Positions 20,371 to 30,897 of a DNA stretch of 64,000 nucleotides are shown in pieces. Source of the stretch: Macrosoma leucophasiata. Lineage: Eukaryota; Arthropoda; Insecta; Lepidoptera; Hedylidae. Below the pieces are notes generated by a model. It had not been told where the DNA came from, did no database searches, and was given only the letters and a program-made list of their open reading frames with translations. Numbering within the stretch: the first letter of the stretch is position 1; the number at the start of each line of letters is the position of its first letter. The translations under genes were made by a program, and so were the position numbers. The stretch is from the NCBI GenBank assembly GCA_036365455.1, contig JAWQUS010000017.1:1116001-1180000 (forward strand). Reading direction: 5' to 3'.

Positions 20371-20768
20371 TTTAACTATCAAATTATGAAAGTTGTTTTT
20401 TCTTTTCACCTTGACGAAATTATCGTTCACTCAGGTGCGAGTACGCTCTGTGCGCGGAAACCGTTAACTTTTTAAAGGTAAATATTAACCTGGTTATTGC
20501 TCGCCGTTAAATCAACACACTGAGGGTTGTCACCATTTACACTGAATGGTATTTGTCTCTAGGGTTGTAAGTGCGAAGAAAAACACCATGGGGATTAGCG
20601 GTTCTTGAAAACAGGGGAAACACATATCTTACGAGTATATGTCTGCAATTTGTTTCTTCGTAAATTTACGATATTTTTGGAGTTAATTTCTTAACAAACG
20701 ATTTGAGTTATAAGGCCCGGTATGGAAATGGTGTGTGTGTGTGTGTCTTTGCGCGCGTGTGTTTGTTT
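20371..20768. other. Unassigned; ends in a GT/GC microsatellite
   Basis: No gene seen. 20729-20762 is a (GT)n tract with a GCGCGC interruption directly before a SINE-A poly(T). Confidence 0.35.
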
Positions 20769-20986
20769 TTTTATGTAATGGAAGTGGCAAACAAGTATGC
20801 AATTCACATTGATATTAAGAGATGACTGCAGCCTATAGACTGGTATATACACCCACAAAAAGACCAGAGGTAAAAATGTAGATGCGTTACCACTCCTGAG
20901 GCCTAAGGTGTCATGCCTCTGTATATTAGGTAATGCGGTGGTGCCTACACCCGCGAGCTCCGTCACTGGAGATCTACCACCAGTAT
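20769..20986 (-). mobile_element. SINE-A, internal deletion
   Basis: TTTTATGTAATGGAAGTGGC to GATCTACCACCAGT. The segment from the GCCGGAAATTACAGG block to TAGCGGC is missing, and GTATATA was added after CTATAGACTG. Confidence 0.8.
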
Positions 20987-21276
20987 AATATTGGAAACTT
21001 TATAGCAATGAGTTAAGACGTTGATGACTTTTGACGATTCCCACCATATCTACCTCTTTATTACTTTTTAGGGTTCCATAGTAAATAAGGAACCCTAAAA
21101 AGCTCATTACACTTACCTTAATATTTTACCCTTTCAGTAATAAATACGAAAGATCGTCATGAAAATATTAGATCAGTTGGTCGATATACTTTTCATGTTA
21201 CATTTTAACCTGAATATCAAAGCGAAAGTAATTTATTCGTATCCAATATTCATGTTATTATAGATAAAAAACAGTG
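20987..21276. other. Mostly unassigned, contains a short hairpin
   Basis: TTTTTAGGGTTCC (21067-21079) and GGAACCCTAAAAA (21090-21102) pair perfectly. They resemble the GGGTTCC boundary of a widespread insect repeat. Confidence 0.35.
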
Positions 21277-21598
21277 TTTTTTTTTTTTTTTTTTTTATTA
21301 TTTTTTTTTTTTATTATGTAATAAAAGTGGCAAACAAGCATGCAGTTCACATTGATGTTAAGTGATGACTGCAGCCTATAGACACCCACACAATGACCAG
21401 AGGTCAAAATGCAGATGCGCTGCCACTCCTGAGGCCTAAGGTGTTATGGCCTCTGTGCCTGAAATTACAGGGCCGTACATTACCACCTGACCGGAACACG
21501 ATAGTGCTGAACACTACCATTTAGCGGCAAGTATATTAGGTAATGCGGTGGTGCCTACGCCCGCGAGCTCCGTCACTGGAGCTCTACCACCAGTAAAA
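21277..21598 (-). mobile_element. SINE-A, full length with long poly(T)
   Basis: One of the best copies: about 35 T-rich bases, TATGTAATAAAAGTGGCAAA, GGCCGTACATTACCACCTGA, and ends GGAGCTCTACCACCAGT. Good reference for the family consensus. Confidence 0.9.
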
Positions 21599-21599
21599 C

Positions 21600-22060
21600 T
21601 AGTTACGTAAAATAGATACAAAAGGGACAGATATGTGATAAGTCGCAATGAAACAACAAAGTGTATTCACGAAGCTAAATATTCGGTTTTATTTTCATAA
21701 CACTATAAAAAACAGCGTTTCATTTTAACATCAAATACAAATAAAACGTTTCAAATTTAATTTGAAAAATATTGAGCTCCTGTTGAAATATAATTTAAAG
21801 GTCACAGCTCATTATAGTCACTTGGCACCCGATTAGTCCATCTGATCGCACGGTGTCCACTCGTTAATGAATGTAAATGAACAAGGTTGCCTCCTCATGT
21901 TATATAGGTACCCCTAGTTTACCAGTCTCTCACATAGATACACCTACCCAGTCATGTAATACCTAGTAAAATATCTGATTATGTATTTTTATGTGTGAGA
22001 GAGAAATCAATAAACGATTTTATTTAATTTTATTATTTTTATTGTCAAACAACTTACATC
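21600..22060. other. Unassigned AT-rich sequence
   Basis: Nothing recognised; AATCAATAAACGATTTTATT near 22007 resembles a polyadenylation-type end of a retroelement. Confidence 0.3.
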
Positions 22061-22560
22061 GAGCCATGGGTAAACGCTTGGCTATCAACCAGTGAACGTC
22101 AGGTGTTCAATGGATGAACGATGTGTTGTCGATAGGTGGACTTTGCGTTGTTCACGAAAATTGAATACTGTGTTAAACATTTTTACTGGGTTCAGCATGT
22201 AAGTTTGAAACTAGGCTAAGAACCACAAGTGACCGGGATCGATGTGACGTCGACGTATAGTCAACTCGCAAAAAGCGTGCGATTCAGACGATAGCCATGC
22301 GTATACAACCCCTGGCCGACATACCGCAAGTGAGAAGTGGGTAAACACCGAGTTGTCTACTCGCCACCCACGCGTGGACAGGTTGTGAGTGAGGCTACCC
22401 GGCGGCAGGTTGGAGTTGATGTATTGAGATTATAACCATAGAAAGTCATACAAAGAATATGAATCGCACAACTAGAGGTAATAAGGGGTCGAGTGAATCT
22501 CATGAGCTCCGACCTTAAAATAGTGATTAAGTTATCCTCTGCCACTAGTATTTTATGTTC
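22061..22560. other. Unassigned moderately GC-rich block
   Basis: Higher GC than its flanks. GTAAACGCTTGGCTATC (22070) and GATAGCCATGCGTATAC (22284-22300) are imperfect inverses, so a DNA element is possible. No open frame of note. Confidence 0.3.
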
Positions 22561-22691
22561 ATATTATTAATAATCTGTTTGTTAATCACTATAATTACAT
22601 AAAAATTTGAAAGCGTGAACAAATTATTTTCTATACATTAAAAGTATCCCGCCGTAATAACAATAACAGAGACAAGTCTATTAAGTGGTAT

Positions 22692-22834
22692 CTACATTTT
22701 GATCATTTTGACATCTGGTTTTGTGTAGATAGGTATCTATAAGCTGCATTCAGAACTTAACGGATGTTAAGTTCTGAACGTATGTGGTAAACAAGCATAC
22801 ATATCCATGTATGCTTGTTTACCACATACGTTAC
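22692..22834 (+). mobile_element. SINE-A 3' part with two perfect palindromes
   Basis: ATTTTGACATCTGGTTTTGT and ATCTATAAGCTGCATTCA mark SINE-A sense. Then 22751-22776 (11-bp arms) and 22777-22832 (26-bp arms, 4-base loop) are perfect inverted repeats made of SINE tail sequence. Confidence 0.75.
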
Positions 22835-23092
22835 CTAAAGAAAATAAAAAATAATAACAGAATATAAAAAACATCTTTTTCACATTGAATAATCGCACTG
22901 GGTCTTAATATTGTACGATTTCGTTATTTTCAGCACAGAGCTAAAAAAGCCTTAAGGATGGCAACGTACCTTCATTATTACATTAAGTTGAAGGTAGACT
23001 TCCATGAGTTTGATTCACTTGCACTTATTTCGATGTTTAACTTGATTACCACTTGTATTATATTATCTCAGTCTAAACCTATGTATTAATTA

Positions 23093-23377
23093 CGTTTTTT
23101 TTAATGTAATGGAAGTGGCAAACAACCATGCAGTTAACACTGATGTTAAGTGATGACTGCAGCCTATAGACACCCCATAAAGACCTGAGGTCAAAATGCA
23201 GATGCGTTGCGAGTCCTGAGGCCTAAGGTGTAATGCCTCTGTACCGGATATTACAGGGCCGTACATTACCACTTGACCGGAACACGATAGTGCCGAACAC
23301 TGCCATTAAGCGGCAAGTATATAAGGTAATGCGGTGATGCCTGTGCCCGCAAGCTCCGTCACAAGAGCTCTACCAAA
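23093..23377 (-). mobile_element. SINE-A, near full length
   Basis: TTTTTTTAATGTAATGGAAG to AAGAGCTCTACCA; the last CCAGT is missing. Confidence 0.85.
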
Positions 23378-23477
23378 ACTATTTACTGCGATATTATTAT
23401 AAAAAAGAAATACTTTTAGTTAGGCTACTGTAGTAATGCTACGAAATTCTACGACTACGTTTTATGAAACTTACTAT

Positions 23478-23760
23478 AGAATAGAATAGAATAGAATATT
23501 CTTTATTGTACACCAATAATTTTTACAAAAATAAAATTAGATGCATAGCAAATAGGCAATACAACCAGGCGGTCTTATCGCTTAAAGCGATCTCTTCCAG
23601 ACTACCTGTAGGTGAAAGGAGACTTTTGATTTGGTTAAGACGGTAGGGGTGTACAGGTTAAACAAATAATACGTACAGTAATTAAATTAATAAAATACAA
23701 GGTATAAAACATATATAGATAAACAACATTGGATAGATATATACATAATAATACAGCAAT
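23478..23760 (-). mobile_element. LINE 3'-UTR fragment with AATAG tail
   Basis: TAGAATAGAATAGAATATTC then CTTTATTGTACACCAATAAT, and GGCGGTCTTATCGCTTAAAG-CGATCTCTTCCAG. On the minus strand this is the CTGGAAGAGATCG...AATAAAG 3' end of a LINE. The same motif recurs at 44642-44806. It is interrupted on its right by the LINE at 23761. Confidence 0.6.
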
Positions 23761-24515
23761 GAATGAATGTGGATAAAACTAAAATATTAGTATTTGAAAG
23801 AGATGAACAGAGAACAAATGCAAGGGTAGTAGTAGATCATGCAGTGTTAGAACAGGTTGATGAAATTGTATATCTTGGATGTGCTTTTAGCAAGGATGGT
23901 AGGTACACCACTGACATAGAAAGAAGAGTGCTTGCTGGGAATTGAGTGAATGGAGCGTTGGGTAAGCTGCTAGAATCTAAACATCTCAGCCAGCGGGCTC
24001 GACTAGCCGTACATAATGCTGTACTTACTCCAACGCTTTTATATGGAAGCGAGAGCTGGGTATGCAGAAAAGAGCATGAAAGTAAGTTGAACGCGGTCGA
24101 GATGAGATCTTTGCGCAAGATCTGCGGTGTATCACTCACCGATCGCGTTCGTAATGAAGATGTAAGAAAGAGACTTTGTGTGAATGACAGTATCGGTGTA
24201 AAAATGAAAAAAGGCATGCTCCGATGGTTCGGGCATATAGAAAGAATGTCGAATGAGCGAATGACTAAACAGATATACAATGCGAGTGTGGATGGTTGCA
24301 GAGGCCCAGGAAGACCAAGACTGACCTACCATGACCAAATAGGTCGAGTTCTGTCTGATGGTGGGGTCAAAACTCTTAGGAATCGGCGTGCATGTATGAA
24401 GAGAATGATGAAGGTAGACGAGGCACGAGAGGTTTGTCAGAACCGGGATATCTGGCGCTCTACACTCTCTGCCTACCCCGTTAGGGACCTGGCGTGAAGA
24501 TACATACATACATAT
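23761..24515 (+). pseudogene. 5'-truncated (ATAC)n-tailed LINE, copy B
   Basis: Reading frame 23763-24497 encodes the C-terminal third of a non-LTR reverse transcriptase: NVDKTKILVFERDEQ, DEIVYLGCAFSKDGRY, YGSESWVCRKEHESK, GMLRWFGHIERMSNER, CRGPGRPRLTY and SAYPVRDLA. One in-frame TGA at 23943-23945 stands where copy A (39690) has TGC. The insert is bounded by a perfect 13-bp target-site duplication ATAATACAGCAAT (23748-23760 and 24516-24528) and ends in (ATAC)n, so it arrived by target-primed reverse transcription. By eye about a dozen substitutions separate it from copy A. RT catalytic boxes are not included in this truncated copy. Confidence 0.85.
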
Positions 24516-24716
24516 ATAATACAGCAATATTATAGGTGATTAAGAGCAATACTAATTTTTAGCTAGGTAGTACTCATTGAGCTGTTTTTTATAGCATAGC
24601 AATCGAAAACTAGACCTTGGTTTTGTTACCTTTTTTGGCTTTGGCGCTGGTTAAATGGGTTTAATACACAGGACGAAATTTTTCTAACTGCTAGTTTAAC
24701 CAATATTTATTATAGA

Positions 24717-24892
24717 CTAGCAGTGCCCGCGACTTCGTCCGCGTGAGAATATATGATTCATATATCAGTATCTACTCAGACGAAGTCATGGGTGCAGCTA
24801 GTATGAAAATAGTTTAAGTTACTCCTTATTACATAAGCTATCTGCCAGTGAAAGTCCCGTCAAAATCGGTCTAGCCGTTTCCAAGATTTGCC
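24717..24892 (-). mobile_element. H1 Helitron fragment fused to SINE-A
   Basis: GACTAGCAGTGCCCGCGACT, GAAGTCATGGGTGCAGCTAG and AGTCCCGTCAAAATCGGTCT. It stops at CCGTTTCCAAGATT and runs directly into SINE-A sequence. Confidence 0.6.
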
Positions 24893-24935
24893 TACGCCCT
24901 CGAGTCTTTACACTGGAACTCCACCATCAGTAAGA
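24893..24935 (-). mobile_element. SINE-A, 5' tip
   Basis: TGCCTACGCCCTCGAGTC to CCACCATCAGT. Confidence 0.6.
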
Positions 24936-25782
24936 TAGACTGTTCGATAGACCACCATATGAAACGAATATTGTTTCGTTTCGGATCAAGACATACTTTC
25001 TACAAAACGCAGGTTTAAATATAAAACTACTTCTGGCAAAACAAAGAACCTTTCAATCTTTTTTAAATAACCCCTCTCAAAATCTGAGCAATATCAGCCT
25101 CCAACAACTAATATAAGAAATAGAAAAAACATTTTTCTCATCCTATAAGTTACAACTCTGGTATTCCATTCGAGTTTACGTCCCATATCTATGTAAATTA
25201 GGGGTCTGTTTGGAAACATACGGATGAAATTTTGCGCTTGCTCTCTGCTGTTATTTTTTATTTTTTTCAAATAGCAAGTGCAAACAATTTACGTTAAAGG
25301 GTGAATACTGCTACTTTTCATCATATCAGGCGAAAGATGTTTACTGCAAAATATGAATGTGTACCAAAATAATCCCTATTATAAAGGGTGTATGCCATAA
25401 ACACCACGCTTGGCGTGCGTATTGGCGAACGCAGTGACGGTAGATTTATCGCCGGACGCTGACCATCTTGCGTTACTACTGCTTTTAATCTACATTTAAC
25501 TTGAGATCTTAATACAATAAACCTTAGCACTTCTGAAGCTTATGGTATTTTGTTTTCTTTGACTGAACTTACGGTGACTACTATTTTCAGCACAATAAGT
25601 GGATCACGATAGCGATGAATAGTGCTGGAACGTTGAAATGTGCAAACATTGCGATGTAGCAGTATGCAGATATGGTAATGGTATCAGTAGTGCAGTAGAT
25701 TACTAGCAGTTTACATCAAAGTCAGTCAATCAAACTCAGTTTACGAGTTTTTACAGGTCCAATTGTTATACAGTGTGCTTGT
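24936..25782. other. Unassigned sequence
   Basis: No gene or clear element. TTTCATCATATCAGGCGAAA near 25316 recalls the RTE 3' end in reverse, and TTATCGCCGGACGCTGACC near 25448 is not recognised. Confidence 0.3.
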
Positions 25783-26258
25783 TTGATTTAATGTAAGGAA
25801 GGCGGCAACCTATAGATGCTTACACAAAGACCAGAGGCACACCGCGGACACTCCGCCACAATTCCATACAAACGCTTAATTTGGTTTCTATTACACAGAC
25901 ATCAATCAGTGACGTGTATTTACACGCGCACCTGTGTGCGAAGCACGTACAAAATACCAACCGTCGCCCATAAGAGGGGAAGGAGTTGAGTGATGCGAGC
26001 AAATCGAGCGGGACGTCGAAGTGTCCATTCTATACGTAATATTATTACATATTCTCTGCCAGAGGTCAAAATGCTGATTCGTTCCCACCACTGAGGCTAA
26101 GTTGTTTTGTCTCTGTAATAGTTATTTCGGGGCCATACATTTCCATCCAACCGGGACGCCATAGTAGTGTACACTACCGTTTAGCGGCAGATAGATTAGG
26201 TAATGTGGTGGCGCCTATGTCCTTGAACTCCTGCACTGGAACTCTACCACCAGTAAAA
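25783..26258 (-). mobile_element. SINE-A interrupted by a MITE
   Basis: Diverged 3' part at 25783-25837 and a good 5' part at 26059-26258 (AGGTCAAAATGCTGATTCG to CTCTACCACCAGT). CCAGAGG is present on both sides of the insert (25831-25837, 26059-26065) as the target-site duplication. Confidence 0.75.
25838..26058 (-). mobile_element. MITE-like insert, copy 1 of 2
   Basis: About 221 bp with CAATCAGTGACGTGTATTTA and ACCAACCGTCGCCCATAAGA. The reverse complement is found at 30898-31075. Flanked by 7-bp CCAGAGG. Not coding. Confidence 0.65.
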
Positions 26259-26588
26259 CTGAGTAATTTTTATTTGATTAATAAGTACAATAGTAGTGAT
26301 TAATATATTATACGATATTTTTTTAACAAAAGTGTCTGCCTGCGTTCATTGTGAAACCAAGAGCCGTATGTTTTCAACCGTACAAAGTTCATCGATACAG
26401 TTTGTTTACTGAGTGGTTATTACATATTTCCACCCTCATATCAGAATTCCTCATTATAATGGCTTTAATATTTATTTCTATAAAAAAATATACATTTTGC
26501 TATTGAGGTTATTTTATATATTTATTTTACATAACTGTTTACTATTAATTATTTAAAAAGGTATATTTATAGTTAGGGAAAGGACTTA

Positions 26589-26795
26589 ACTGGTGGTAGA
26601 GCTCCAGTGACGGAGCTCGCGAGCGTAGGCACCACCGCATTACCCTATATACTTGCTGCTAGATGGTAGTGTCGTGTTCCGGTCAGGTGGTAATGTACGG
26701 CGCTGTAATTTCCGGCACAGAGGCATAGCATCTTAGGCCTAAGGAGTGGTAACGCATCTGCATTTTGACCTTGGTCTTTGTGTAAGTGTCTATTT
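26589..26795 (+). mobile_element. SINE-A, 3' end replaced
   Basis: ACTGGTGGTAGAGCTCCAGT through CTTTGTGTAAGTGTCTAT, then an abrupt join to the TTTTTGAAGAACCCC repeat. Confidence 0.85.
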
Positions 26796-26796
26796 G

Positions 26797-26985
26797 CCAT
26801 TTTTGAAGAACCCCGTATTGTAGAACCTAGAGAACACCTCAAAGAGAAGTTCGGTCCACAATTTACACGTTCTGGATAGGAACGAACGTGAAAACCGCAC
26901 CGTTGAGCACTGCCAGGTGTCCAGTCGGCGAGGGTGGAACTTCTCTCTTCGGCGCGTAGTACGGTGTAGGAAAAGAGACGGAGGC
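26797..26985 (+). repeat. Dispersed repeat with TTTGAAGAACCCCGTATTGT
   Basis: Second copy of the distal half of 8390-8580 (TTTTTGAAGAACCCC-TATTGTAG). It continues through ACGTTCTGGATAGGAACG and GGTGTCCAGTCGGCGAG. Confidence 0.5.
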
Positions 26986-26989
26986 ACTA

Positions 26990-27430
26990 TGTCGAACAGT
27001 TCATAAACGTTTAATAGTTTAACGTTATAGCAGTTCTATAACAACAACATATTATTTTACCAAAACAGCAAATTCTGCTAAAAAATATAAATGAAAAATT
27101 AAATGTGAATCCATTTAAAATGTATTACAGTAAATCATAATTGAATTCTCTTGGGTGAATGCCAAACCCTAACAGTTGGTTTTTATGTGAGCTGTAGAAA
27201 TGACTTCTACATTTGCCGGCTTCAAACTGTATTATTGTTTGTACAACTGGACCGTACTTAATTAGACTGGCTTGTTTTAATATTTTTTTTTGTTTAAAAT
27301 TAATTTCGCCTGTAGAATGATAAAAGCGGGGCAAGTGCGTGTCGGGTCACTTGAAAACTTGTGAAGCCTTCTCTAGGATGGTTTTCCTTCTGACTCCGTT
27401 ATATGTACAACTATAGTCTTAGAACGTATT
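26990..27430. other. Unassigned AT-rich sequence
   Basis: GGGGCAAGTGCGTGTCGGGT near 27328 resembles the end of a common lepidopteran repeat; the rest is not recognised. Confidence 0.3.
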
Positions 27431-27431
27431 G

Positions 27432-27515
27432 AGTAATATATGGCCCTGAAATAATAATCAGAGAGACATAACAACTTAGGTCTCAGGGGTGGCAACACAC
27501 ACGTTGGTCTATGCA
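27432..27515 (+). mobile_element. SINE-A fragment
   Basis: TATGGCCCTGAAATAATAAT, CATAACAACTTAGGTCTCAG and GGGTGGCAACACA. Confidence 0.5.
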
Positions 27516-27589
27516 TATTAAAAAAAAAAAACCTCTGCATTTTTAACCGACTTCGAAAAAAAGAGGTTTTCAAATTTTCAATTTATCAA

Positions 27590-27732
27590 TTTATGTAATG
27601 AACAAACAAGCATGCAGTTCACATTTATGTTAAGTGATGACTGAAGCCTATAGACACCCACACAAAGAACAGAGGTAAAAATGTAGATGCGTTACCACTT
27701 CTGAAGCCTAAGGTATTGTGCCTCTGAATTCA
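27590..27732 (-). mobile_element. SINE-A, 3' half
   Basis: TTTATGTAATGAACAAACAA to CTAAGGTATTGTGCCTCTG. Confidence 0.75.
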
Positions 27733-27765
27733 ATTCAGTCACTCAATTCGTTGGATTTTTTATTT

Positions 27766-27892
27766 TTTTTATCTCTGGTTTTTGTGTACGTGTCTATAGG
27801 CTGCAGTCATCACATATCATCAATGTGTGCATGCTTACAGTTCGTTAGGTATTATGTGGTACATAATACCTAACGAAGGTGGCAAACAATCG
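27766..27892 (+). mobile_element. SINE-A 3' part ending in a perfect palindrome
   Basis: ATCTCTGGTTTTTGTGTACG and GGCTGCAGTCATCACATATC run into 27841-27877, arms of 17 bases around a 3-base GGT loop. SINE tail sequence (GTGGCAAACAA) then continues inverted. Confidence 0.7.
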
Positions 27893-28250
27893 GCCAAGTG
27901 ATAGTTGGATTTGTCGTATAAATTCATCAGCATGGAAAACGTATTTTTATTTTAATATTATTACAAAGTCAGAACAAAAATCTTGTTTTATGATATTTAT
28001 GATACTCTCATATTCGAGAACTCCCAAGTCATACTTTCAAAGCATAAAAGGTCCACTACTTTTCATGGCGCAATATCGCTGCCCCAAAAGAAATCTCAAC
28101 AGTTTTTATACACGAAATATATAACAGCTAAGATAAAACGTAAGTATTTTCAGAGTTATTAAAGCCTTCATTCACGTACTCCTTTCATATGTTTTGAAAG
28201 CTCTTGTGTCTGCCTACGAGCAGTCTTTGGCGCGATCTTCGTGTGTTTAT

Positions 28251-28332
28251 TTCTTTTTTTTATGTAATGAAGGTGGCAAACAATCTTGCAGTTGCCAATG
28301 ATATGACGTGATGACTGCAGCCTATAGACTTT
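28251..28332 (-). mobile_element. SINE-A, 3' fragment
   Basis: TTTTTTTTATGTAATGAAGG to TGCAGCCTATAGACT. A Helitron-like element follows. Confidence 0.7.
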
Positions 28333-28343
28333 TATATAATAAC

Positions 28344-28606
28344 TAGCTGACCCGGCAAACTTCGTATTACCTCACAATGCTAATACATAATGTGTGAAAG
28401 GTTTGATTATATACGGACTCTGTGTATGGGAAAATGAAATTGTGATTTTTACTATTTCCCTGCAATTTCTTCTTATTTTTTTACTTTTTAAACATTCCCT
28501 AGACTTTCAAAAATAATTCAAAACCAAAATTTTCCAAATCAGTCCAGCCGTTTTTGAGTTTTAGCGAGACTAACGAACAGCAATTGATTTTTTTATATAT
28601 ATAGAT
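28344..28606 (-). mobile_element. H2 Helitron-like element
   Basis: ACTAGCTGACCCGGCAAACT at left and CGAGACTAACGAACAGCAAT then TATATATATAGATA at right, like 6300-6546. Confidence 0.65.
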
Positions 28607-28607
28607 A

Positions 28608-28936
28608 ATAATAATGTCCTCCAGACCGAATTTCGGTCACGGCGGCCAATTTCAAAGGACTGCGCGGGAGATATTATAGTACACAAGTGTATGCGCAAAC
28701 ACAGGTGCACTCTCTATTCCCTAACTCTCATAGCCCGATGGGACGGCAATCCGACACGACCGGAGTGAGATCGGGCGCAGGACGACGGCTTTACGTGCTC
28801 TCCGAGGCACAACCAGACTCCGGGCTACCACTGGGAATTTCGTCACAGAAAAAACCCGATAACAGATTTTCCCGACCTGGGGATCGAACGCAGGCTTCAC
28901 CATCGCGATTGCGACCACTGAGCCAACGAGGCAGTC
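28608..28936 (-). mobile_element. tRNA-derived SINE with (ATT)n tail (T3 family)
   Basis: On the minus strand the head is GACTGCCTCGTTGGCTCAGT (box A-like) and GCGTTCGATCCCCAGGTCGG (box B-like). The body ends GTCTGGAGGACATTATTATT. This looks like a widespread lepidopteran tRNA SINE mobilised by an (ATT)-tailed LINE. The 88-codon open frame on the opposite strand is incidental. Confidence 0.75.
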
Positions 28937-29090
28937 ATAGACATTACACATAGACCAGAGATCAAAATGAACCACTGAAACTTGCGGGCGTAGAACCACC
29001 ATATTACATTATTACTATATAACACTATAAGTGGCAAGTTAGTTAACTTGCCACTTATAGTGTTCAGCGCTATCGTGTTCCGATCACGTG
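28937..29090. mobile_element. Rearranged SINE-A pieces around a perfect palindrome
   Basis: GACCAGAGATCAAAATG (antisense) is followed by CTTGCGGGCGTAGAACCACC (sense). At 29021-29064, 21-base perfect arms around GT contain AACACTATAAGTGGCAAGTT. Confidence 0.65.
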
Positions 29091-29170
29091 ATGTGGCTAG
29101 GGGCGTAAAAATCTTACTGTAGAGCTTCAGGTCGAAGTACCTACTATCTCATTATTATTATTATACTAAT

Positions 29171-29352
29171 GCAACCCGCTTAGTCCAGCTCATCCAGATT
29201 GGAAGGGTCGCGGGTTCGATCCACGCACCGGGACATATGTTTGTATGGCCTACAGATATTTTTTTGGGGTCTGGATTTGTGTGTACAACGGCACCCACGA
29301 CACAGGTGTATACCTAATGTGGGGCTGTGAGCGTAAGCGTATTTATATTTAT
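29171..29352 (+). mobile_element. T1 SINE
   Basis: GCAACCCGCTTAGTCCAGCT, GTCGCGGGTTCGATCCACGC, GGCCTACAGATATTTTTTTG and TGTGAGCGTAAGCGTATTTA. Confidence 0.75.
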
Positions 29353-29383
29353 ATATTATTGTCTAATATTTTTACGCCATGAA

Positions 29384-29575
29384 CTGGTCGGTGGTAAAGT
29401 AAGGAATGAACATAATGTACGGCCCTGTAATTTCTGGTACAGAGGCATAACACCTTAGGCCTCAGGAGTGGTAACGCATCTGCACTTTGATCTTGGTCTT
29501 TGTGTGGGTGTTATCATCACTTAACATCAACGTGAACTGCATGCTTGTTTGCCACATCCATTACATTAAAAAAAA
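29384..29575 (+). mobile_element. SINE-A with internal deletion
   Basis: GTCGGTGGTAAAGT then directly ATGTACGGCCCTGTAATTTC (5' block lost); 3' end TTGCCACATCCATTACATT plus A run. Confidence 0.8.
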
Positions 29576-29627
29576 ATCAGAGAGTAGGTAATCCATTCTG
29601 AAGCTTTACAAGAAGATTACGCTAACT

Positions 29628-30212
29628 AAATAGTATTTTTAACATTAATTAAACATTTAATTCACCAACTCGGAATCGAAAAACAGAAATTAACAAATCA
29701 ACAGTAAGTAATCACTTTTGAATGAACGTGTATTTTCAATATGTACATTTTTATTGATATAACTTTCGGGAAGTTTTAAATACATTACCCATTTTCGCTC
29801 CCAGTACACTCGTGTGCGTAAAATTAATTTAAACAAGTAATCACACGCTCCATACAGTACTCAGAGTATAATACCGACCGCACACAATTTAAATGTGCTA
29901 AATGGTCCAAATGTAACTAAAACAACATTATATCTACATTACCGCAGAAAAATAAAGACAAAAAATGGTGTCGCATTTTCCTCTAGGGATGTATAACGCA
30001 ATACTAATATTGTTTGTAAAAACCTGAAGCGACGGTAGTTTAAAATGATGATACTACGTTTCCGAAAACTCTGCGAACTTCTCAAATACTACAAGTACAT
30101 TATTAAAACACGAGCATAATAAATAACGAGTAAAGTTAAGCAAATGTCACCGGGAAATGCATTTTCGTGACTAATTAGTAAAGTTTACATAACTGACTTT
30201 CAATTATTTAAG
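29628..30212 (+). repeat. Left arm of a ~0.6-kb inverted duplication
   Basis: The reverse complement of 31988-32592, with small indels. Shared words include CCATTTTCGCTCC, ATAATACCGACCGCACACAA / its inverse TTGTGTGCGGTAGGTATTAT, and ACCTGAAGCGACGGTAGTTT. No coding frame is conserved between arms. Confidence 0.75.
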
Positions 30213-30261
30213 AGCATCAACCATAATTATGTTAAGAATAAATTAATCTCTCGAATCTTTA

Positions 30262-30618
30262 TAAGCGCGCATGGCGCGGCGGCTGGTGTAGATCGTAAGC
30301 GATCTACTCGATTAAGCACACGGGCGCGGTCGGGTAATGTGATGGGTGACCGCTAGTGGCAAATTAAATTCGGAGGGCACGTTTTGCCGTCGGTCCCGGT
30401 TGCTATCGATGGATAGCAGTTGCTATCGTTCGTTAAACCTTGTCGGAGGCCTTATGGGTGTTTTGAAAACATCCGACAGCGGGTTGGCCACTAACCCACC
30501 CACCTCCACCAATCCGCATTGGAGCAGCGTGGTGGAGTAAGCTCCAGGCCTCCCCCCAAAAAAAGAGAGAGACTCGTGCCCAGCAGTGGGACGTGTAATA
30601 GGTTGCCATTATTATTAT
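30262..30618 (+). mobile_element. SINE with 5S rRNA-like head (copy 3)
   Basis: AAGCGCGCATGGCGCGGCGG, GCGATCTACTCGATTAAGCA, GGGCGCGGTCGGGTAA and GATGGGTGACCGCTAGTGG, then the full body to GGTTGCCATTATTATTATC. It sits at the inner edge of the left arm of the inverted duplication. Confidence 0.75.
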
Positions 30619-30717
30619 CATAAATTAATTTCACACATATATGACGATATGTATTAACACTTTACATTATTTTGAAATCCATTGCAGGGTAGAGGTAAGA
30701 CATTGATTTTTTGTCAT

Positions 30718-30870
30718 GATGTGGCAAACAAACATACAGAAATTACAGAGTCGTACATTACCGCTTAACCGTCGTCGTGATTCACCGCTTAACCGGAAAT
30801 CGATTGGGCTGAACACTACCATTTAGTGATAAATAGATTAACGAGGGAGTTCCATCACTGAAGCTCAACA
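30718..30870 (-). mobile_element. SINE-A, deleted
   Basis: GATGTGGCAAACAAACATAC joins AGAAATTACAGAGTCGTACA; ends CCATCACTGAAGCTC. The TACCGCTTAACCG block is doubled. Confidence 0.65.
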
Positions 30871-30897
30871 TTACTGTCTACTTCCACCACAGAATAT

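Noticed and set aside
28687..28953. 88-codon open frame
   Set aside because: Lies antisense across a tRNA-derived SINE; the product is arginine- and serine-rich without a domain.
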